Below, piece after piece: positions 59,825 through 64,000 of a DNA stretch of 64,000 bases; within the stretch, counting starts at the first letter, position 1, and each line of letters opens with the position of its first letter. The DNA lies in NCBI GenBank assembly GCA_018822545.1, contig JAHJKA010000048.1:62001-126000 (forward strand). The letters run 5' to 3'. Source of the stretch: Pseudomonadota bacterium (lineage in GTDB: Bacteria; Desulfobacterota; Desulfobulbia; Desulfobulbales; SURF-16). Made by a program: the position numbers and the translations under genes. The notes beneath the pieces are model-generated. The model was given only the letters and a program-made list of their open reading frames with translations, was not told the origin of the DNA and made no database searches.

Positions 59825-61033
59825 TTAACCCACAACACTTGCCATTTTAAAGATCGGCAGATACATGGCAATAACAAGACCACCAATAAGACCACCGAGA
59901 AAGACCATCATTACCGGCTCAATGGCAGAGGTGAGGTTATCGACGGCCTGATCAACCTCTTCATCATAGAAGTCAGCGATCTTTTCCAGCATAATGTCCA
60001 AGGCACCGGTGGACTCACCGACATTAATCATCTGCACCACCATACTGGGAAACACACCTGTCTCTTCAAGGGGTTCGGCAATGGTGCGGCCCTCGGTGAT
60101 ACTGTCAGCCACCCGGATGACAGCCTGTTCAATAATCTTATTCCCAGCAGTTCTGGCGACTACATTCAGCGACTCCAAAATCGGCACACCACTCTGGATC
60201 ATGGTACCCAAGGTTCGGGTAAACTTAGCCACTGCAATCCGGCGCAGGAGGGTGCCGAGAACCGGGGCATTCAGCAACATCCGATCAATGGCATAATGGC
60301 CCTTTTCCGTGGCATGAATTTTCTTAAACACAAAACTTATGGCAAACATGGTCCCGACGACGACATACCATTTACTTTGGGCAGCGGCACTCATGTCCAC
60401 AACAAATTGCGTAAGTGCAGGCAATTCCGAGCCAAAATCAGCAAACATCTTTGAGAAAACCGGGACGACAAAGATCAAAATAACCGCTGTAATGATTCCT
60501 GAAATGGCAAGACAAATAACCGGATAGGTCATAGCGCCTTTCACCTTTTTCTTCAACGTCATATTCTTTTCCATGAATACGGCAAGACGTCGTAAAATGG
60601 TATCGAGAATACCACCCACCTCACCGGCATCTACCATGTTGCAGTAGAGCGTATCAAAGGCCTTATCGTGCTTTTTCATAGCATCGGCAAAGGTGGTGCC
60701 GGTTTCCACATCCATCCGCACCTCGTTAAGCATTTTTTTGAAGGTGGGATTTTCCTGCTGATTACCAAGGATCTCAAGACTCTGCACCAAGGGCAGCCCA
60801 GCATCAATCATGGTGGAGAGCTGACGGGTGAAGATAACCACATCCTTGCCGGTTACCTTGGGCTGAAAGAGGGCGATATTTTCAAAAATATCTTTTGGTT
60901 TCTCTTTAAGAGTGGTGATTGTTATTCTGGTTTTTCTGAGCTGGGACTCGGCGGCAGACTCGGTGGGGGCTTCGATCTTGCCTTTCCGTTTCTCGCCGTA
61001 CGAGTTGACCCCTTTCCACAAATAAATTGGCAT
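59825..61033 (-). CDS. pilC: Type IV pilus inner-membrane platform protein PilC (GspF family)
   Basis: A 402-residue protein of the PilC/GspF family, the inner-membrane platform on which the pilus motor ATPases act. It begins MPIYLWKGVNSYGEKRKGKIEA and has two homologous cytoplasmic helical domains (about 70-170 and 275-375) each ending in membrane helices: VICLAISGIITAVILIFVVPV near 190, ISFVFK near 245, and PVMMVFLGGLIGGLVIAMYLPIF near the end. MINVGESTGALDIMLEKI near 335 is typical. No other pilus genes are next to it in the window. PilZ proteins at 5.5-6.5 kb might influence pili, but the link is only by family. Confidence 0.94.
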   Translation of the reverse strand: MPIYLWKGVNSYGEKRKGKIEAPTESAAESQLRKTRITITTLKEKPKDIFENIALFQPKVTGKDVVIFTRQLSTMIDAGLPLVQSLEILGNQQENPTFKKMLNEVRMDVETGTTFADAMKKHDKAFDTLYCNMVDAGEVGGILDTILRRLAVFMEKNMTLKKKVKGAMTYPVICLAISGIITAVILIFVVPVFSKMFADFGSELPALTQFVVDMSAAAQSKWYVVVGTMFAISFVFKKIHATEKGHYAIDRMLLNAPVLGTLLRRIAVAKFTRTLGTMIQSGVPILESLNVVARTAGNKIIEQAVIRVADSITEGRTIAEPLEETGVFPSMVVQMINVGESTGALDIMLEKIADFYDEEVDQAVDNLTSAIEPVMMVFLGGLIGGLVIAMYLPIFKMASVVG

Positions 61034-61355
61034 ATTTTACCTCGATTTTGACTTCACAAATGTGTAACCAAATGTTTTTCAAAGAGATTCTATAGAAATA
61101 TTCTCTAAAAAACAAGAAGAATGAAGGTTACACCTTTCCAGCCCCCAATTAATTTGACTCAACCACAATCGCTTCATGCTCCGCAGGACATTACTAACTT
61201 TATCATTGACAAGGTCAAGCAGACCAACTATTAAATACTGTTTTTTCGGTACAGAACCCTCTTCAAACAATAGATAACGCCAACCTAGCAATAATATTAC
61301 TTTTCTGGCGTTTAGCACAACATTTTATAGCTAATTTTTTTTAAGGAGCTAAGTC
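61034..61355. other. Divergent promoter region, 322 bases
   Basis: Between pilC (minus) and the PxxKW gene (plus). It holds the promoter at 61206-61234. An open frame of 79 codons on the minus strand overlaps it and is not convincing. Confidence 0.6.
61206..61234 (+). promoter_or_regulatory. Sigma70-type promoter of the PxxKW gene
   Basis: TTGACA (61206-61211), 17-base spacer, TATTAA (61229-61234); the leader is about 115 bases. Confidence 0.65.
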
Positions 61356-61625
61356 ATGGCAAAGGCGAGCAAAAACAAAGCTGCCCAAAACACCGAGCAA
61401 TACAGTAGTGGATTCTTTACACCTATCATTGAAAAATGTGACGGTTGTGATCGGATTATTGAAGTTGACAACAGTAAATTTTGTCAGACTTACGCCCTTC
61501 CAGACTCAAAATGGAAACTTGGCATCTGTAATTTCGCGACCCACGTGAAACCAGAAATCAAGGTCATCAAAATCAAGGTCAACCCGCTGAAAGCTGCAAA
61601 ACGGGCCTCTGGTAAGAAAAAATAA
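61356..61625 (+). CDS. PxxKW-family cysteine-rich protein
   Basis: An 89-residue protein with the name-giving PDSKW motif near residues 50-54 (PDSKWKLGICNFATH). Four cysteines, CDGCDRII near 28-31, C44 and C58, suggest a zinc or Fe-S site. The ends are lysine-rich (MAKASKNKAAQ at the start, KAAKRASGKKK at the end). The family is found mainly in Desulfobacterota and relatives and has no known function. GGAG precedes the ATG at 61356. It is a single gene with a strong promoter and terminator, so likely well expressed. Confidence 0.9.
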   Translation: MAKASKNKAAQNTEQYSSGFFTPIIEKCDGCDRIIEVDNSKFCQTYALPDSKWKLGICNFATHVKPEIKVIKIKVNPLKAAKRASGKKK

Positions 61626-61652
61626 ATTTCTTTTTCAGCAGTCAAGGCAAAT

Positions 61653-61688
61653 AAAAAAAGGTGCTTTATGTAATAAGCACCTTTTTTT
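61653..61688. terminator. Bidirectional terminator
   Basis: AAAAAAAGGTGCTT (61653-61666) pairs perfectly with AAGCACCTTTTTTT (61675-61688) around 8 bases, giving T-runs on both strands. It serves the PxxKW gene and the convergent gene at 61687. Confidence 0.92.
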
Positions 61689-62241
61689 ATTTGGTATTTG
61701 GCCACTGGGAGCGAATAAACTCTTTATCCGCCAAAATGGCCCTGAATCTTTCATAATTCTCGGAAAAATGGTTGGGAGCTGCACCATTATCAATAATCAT
61801 AGTGGCAACCCTTCTCAGTAAACTTTCCGACCTGTCATTTATTGCATTCAGTATCCGATCCATTACCTTCTGAGGTTTCATCTCATAAGGCGGCATTTTT
61901 TTAGTCAAGGCTAGTACCACTAGGTTCTCATTAAGTTCGGCGATCAATCTGATAATCCTTGGCACATCGTAAATATCCGCAACTTGCAAAAACTCCTCCT
62001 GCATCTCAGGATCAAGTCCTGCCAATACCACTCGAAGCTCCTCTTCGTTTTCCACATTCTCCTCACTGAAAAGAAGCCGGACATAAGGGGTCAGTTCCCC
62101 ATGGGAAAGATTTCTCCTCCGACATTCTGTGACAAGCCACTCCACCTGCATCTCAGGACTCCGAGCAATAAAGGGTAAATAGTTTTGATACCATCGCCTC
62201 CTGCTCATCTCTTTTGTCTTTGGCTCACAGCTCTGGTCCAT
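61687..62241 (-). CDS. Uncharacterised protein coupled to a CheY-like regulator
   Basis: A 184-residue helical protein I do not recognise. It has no signal peptide or membrane helix; RRRWYQNYLPFIARSPEMQVEWL near the start and regularly spaced leucines (ELTPYVRLLF, IIRLIAELNENLVVLAL, VMDRILNAINDRSESLLRRVATMII) suggest a four- to six-helix bundle. Its start is either ATG 62241, overlapping the regulator gene by 17 bases, or ATG 62208 just after it; no strong ribosome site decides. The overlap makes it the probable output or binding partner of the CheY-like protein. Function unknown. Confidence 0.75.
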   Translation of the reverse strand: MDQSCEPKTKEMSRRRWYQNYLPFIARSPEMQVEWLVTECRRRNLSHGELTPYVRLLFSEENVENEEELRVVLAGLDPEMQEEFLQVADIYDVPRIIRLIAELNENLVVLALTKKMPPYEMKPQKVMDRILNAINDRSESLLRRVATMIIDNGAAPNHFSENYERFRAILADKEFIRSQWPNTK

Positions 62242-62623
62242 AATTTTCTCGGATGACCTTATCAATAATGTATGCGAAATATTCTTTGGTGAATGGCTTT
62301 GTAACATACTGGCTTACCCCTTCCCGGTAAGCCGTCAAAACACTATAGAGCTGTGCCTCGGCGGTCAATAAGACAAATGGGAGGTTGCGAGTAGCTTCAC
62401 TGCTCCGCACCATCTTTAAAAATTCCATACCGGTTAATCCTGGCATGGATAAATCAGAGAGAATCAGCTTGATCTTACCCTCCGCAACTATTTCAAGAGC
62501 CATCTGCACACCCGAGGCCTCAAAAATGTCTACAAATCCCATTTCCCGTAGACGCTTTGCTATAATCTGCCTCATTATCTTCGAATCATCAACAATGAGG
62601 ACGGAAATGGACTCGGTGGTCAT
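62225..62623 (-). CDS. CheY-like response regulator (receiver domain only)
   Basis: A 132-residue single receiver domain. The acidic pocket is D12/D13 (LIVDDSK), the phosphorylation site D57 (ILSDLSMPG), T87 (LLTAEA) and K109 (VTKPF). No output domain is attached, so it signals by binding a partner, as CheY does. ATG 62623 is preferred to a GTG at 62632. It overlaps the downstream unknown gene, its likely partner. No histidine kinase is in the window; the CheX-like protein at 1657-2196 could in principle dephosphorylate such a regulator. Confidence 0.93.
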   Translation of the reverse strand: MTTESISVLIVDDSKIMRQIIAKRLREMGFVDIFEASGVQMALEIVAEGKIKLILSDLSMPGLTGMEFLKMVRSSEATRNLPFVLLTAEAQLYSVLTAYREGVSQYVTKPFTKEYFAYIIDKVIRENYGPEL

Positions 62624-62873
62624 CACAGGCACCCTAGCACCAAAAACTCTCTATTTCCCCAATGACATACATCATTACGTAAATTGATATACTTCATAGT
62701 AATCCCTAACCAATAACATTACCACGACTGGTGCCGCCGCGAGTCAATCTTACGTATTTTTTATCCAATTGACCCTTCTATCGCAGTACTGTAAAGTAAA
62801 TTTCTCTAGGATTCATCCGTTTATTTCAAGGCTAAAGTCAGTTCCCCCTCAAATTTGAACAACGTCAACAACC

Positions 62874-63782
62874 ATGCCAAAGAAACATTCGTCAACTCCC
62901 CTTCTCCCCATTTTCGTCATTTGTGCCGTAATTGTCGGCGGTCTCTTCTTCCTTTTTAAACCACGGCAAGAAATTCCTGTTACACCAGCATCACCAAGCC
63001 AAGAAACAATGCACTTCTCCCCTGATGAGTATATCGAAAAACCTCATCAAAACAAAAATATTGATGACAACCTCACAAGCCAATCCTCGGATGAACAGGA
63101 ACCTCTTTTACGCCTGGCGCCGATGGAAGCCCCTTTAATCAATCCATGCTTTGCGGCAAGTCAAAAACTTGATCTTTTCTTCACCTACCTTGACGACCAG
63201 GAATATATTCAAAAATATCAATTCCCCCATGACAGCAAAGAATTGATCAGCAACCTCATTAATACTCTCTTAAAGTCGCCCCCTGTCATCAATGGCAAAA
63301 TTCTTAGCAGTTCAGACATTATCCGGAACTCAGCTCATATCTACCGGACTCTGGGGACACAAAACCTTACCATCCTATATAAAATCATTGAAAACGAAGC
63401 TGACCTCATGGAAGAAACCTGCCGCTCTTTCCATGAATGGTTCAATATCTCAACACAATGCCTTAACCACTCCTACCCTTTGCGACCAAGCCTTGAGAGC
63501 CTCTATGAATATGCCTCATTTTTCTTGGAAACAACGGGTGGCAAAGCATACCTGGCACGCCGGGAAGGCAACCTCCGTCTCCTTGCTCAATATTACAGTG
63601 TACTCATTATCCATCAGGCAGACCAGCGTGAGCTGAACAAATACAACATCAAGCTGACACCTCTTCTCCCCCTTCTTATTGAAGAGATTGAGGAGTCGGA
63701 TGAACTGGCAGACAAAAAAAGCTACCTTGCCTCTCTCTATGACATTCGTGAACAGCTTGCTGATCGTCCGGGATATCAATAA
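62874..63782 (+). CDS. Membrane-anchored periplasmic protein of unknown function
   Basis: A 302-residue protein. One N-terminal membrane helix (LLPIFVICAVIVGGLFFLF, about 9-27) is followed by a low-complexity Pro/Ser/Gln-rich linker to about 75 and a helical domain to the end (LDLFFTYLDDQEYIQ, LISNLINTLLKSPP, SLESLYEYASFFLETTGG, YLARREGNLRLLAQYYSVLII). Two cysteines lie near 180 and 194 and could form a disulfide. It looks like an inner-membrane-anchored periplasmic protein. I do not recognise the family. Single gene with a very strong terminator; divergent from the CheY-like gene. Confidence 0.8.
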   Translation: MPKKHSSTPLLPIFVICAVIVGGLFFLFKPRQEIPVTPASPSQETMHFSPDEYIEKPHQNKNIDDNLTSQSSDEQEPLLRLAPMEAPLINPCFAASQKLDLFFTYLDDQEYIQKYQFPHDSKELISNLINTLLKSPPVINGKILSSSDIIRNSAHIYRTLGTQNLTILYKIIENEADLMEETCRSFHEWFNISTQCLNHSYPLRPSLESLYEYASFFLETTGGKAYLARREGNLRLLAQYYSVLIIHQADQRELNKYNIKLTPLLPLLIEEIEESDELADKKSYLASLYDIREQLADRPGYQ

Positions 63783-63793
63783 GAAAACCCCGT

Positions 63794-63850
63794 ACACCAA
63801 ATAAAAAAGGCGCCATGCAGGTTATGCATGGCGCCTTTTTTATTTGGTGT
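63794..63850. terminator. Very strong bidirectional terminator
   Basis: A 26-base perfect inverted repeat (63794-63819 with 63825-63850) around GGTTA, with an A-run and T-run flanking the GC-rich core AAGGCGCCATGCA, so it works on both strands. It lies between convergent genes. Confidence 0.95.
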
Positions 63851-63860
63851 GCAAAAAATC

Positions 63861-64000
63861 CTAATCCCGGTTTCCCAGGAAACGCAGCAGCATTAAAAAG
63901 AGATTAATAAAATCAAGATAGAGGGTAAGAGCGCCCAGGATTGCCATTTTTTTCATGGCACCTTCACTGCCGGACATTGCCGTAACACCCATCTGACTTA
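63861..64000 (-). CDS. Bax inhibitor-1/YccA family membrane protein, C-terminal end
   Basis: The last 46 codons of a minus-strand gene that enters from the right edge. The ending, LGALTLYLDFINLFLMLLRFLG, then NRD and stop, is the typical last membrane helix of bacterial Bax-inhibitor-1 (YccA/YbhL) proteins, including the conserved YLDFINLF. These are seven-helix inner-membrane proteins implicated in calcium flux and in modulating FtsH. Only the C-terminus is seen, so the start and regulation are outside the window. Confidence 0.9.
   Translation of the reverse strand, partial: SQMGVTAMSGSEGAMKKMAILGALTLYLDFINLFLMLLRFLGNRD

Noticed and set aside
61079..61318. A 79-codon minus-strand frame upstream of pilC
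   Set aside because: It crosses the promoter of the PxxKW gene and has no ribosome site; too weak to call a gene.
1..64000. CRISPR arrays, prophage, insertion sequences, toxin-antitoxin or defence islands
   Set aside because: No regularly spaced repeats, transposase, integrase or phage structural genes were found; the gene content is housekeeping throughout.

Overview
The window looks like a chromosome segment of a Gram-negative, sulfate-reducer-type bacterium of the Desulfobacterota, possibly Desulfobulbales. This is inferred from gene content only: a HesB-like selenoprotein, a PxxKW cysteine-rich protein, EtfA with a ferredoxin head, NikR with a NikMLQO nickel importer, DapL, lipid A genes and an Mla system. 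Genes are dense, mostly on the minus strand, and nearly all housekeeping. I see no prophage, insertion sequence, integrase or CRISPR array.

Layout. 1-5.4 kb: a partial MBL-fold hydrolase, Mrp-type ATPase, CheX-like protein, ABC-F ATPase and an M23-like protein. 5.4-8.0 kb: two tandem PilZ genes, a zinc-ribbon protein, tRNA-His, and a small zinc-ribbon frame interrupted by one in-frame TGA followed by a SECIS-like hairpin. 8.1-14.2 kb: a HesB-like selenoprotein read through TGA, phosphofructokinase, HNH nuclease, FolC and a UvrD/PcrA helicase. 14.3-19.1 kb: a PHP phosphatase, the nickel ECF importer NikMLQO, a NikR operator and NikR. 19.2-36.6 kb: ftsK-nusB-ribH-ribBA-ribE-ribD-nrdR-dCMP deaminase-glyA-rpiB-fabF-acpP-fabG-etfA-etfB-acyl-CoA dehydrogenase-fabH-plsX-rpmF. 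In this array the usual fabD position is taken by an acyl-CoA dehydrogenase/ETF module. 36.8-41.0 kb: an mlaEFDAC phospholipid-trafficking operon ending in a stand-alone cyclic-nucleotide-binding domain. 41.3-51 kb: two B12/radical-SAM proteins, TusA-like, TPR, YjbQ, a large exported HEAT-like protein and a HisH-HisF fusion resembling eukaryotic HIS7. 51.2-59.7 kb: dapL, der, AmgK/MurU-like pair, lpxI, lpxA, fabZ, lpxD and IHF. 59.8-64 kb: pilC, PxxKW protein, a CheY-like regulator with its partner, a membrane-anchored unknown and the end of a Bax-inhibitor-1 gene.

How the parts fit. The 21-37 kb array couples riboflavin/flavin supply, nucleotide and one-carbon metabolism and fatty-acid synthesis. 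The 55-59 kb cluster makes lipid A precursors and probably recycles peptidoglycan sugars. The Mla operon moves phospholipids between membranes. Nickel import is under a visible NikR palindrome.

Most worth a second look: the candidate second selenoprotein at 7788-8024 facing the HesB-like selenoprotein; the HIS7-like HisHF fusion; the Acd-EtfBA module within the fatty-acid synthesis genes; and a structured-looking leader upstream of plsX.
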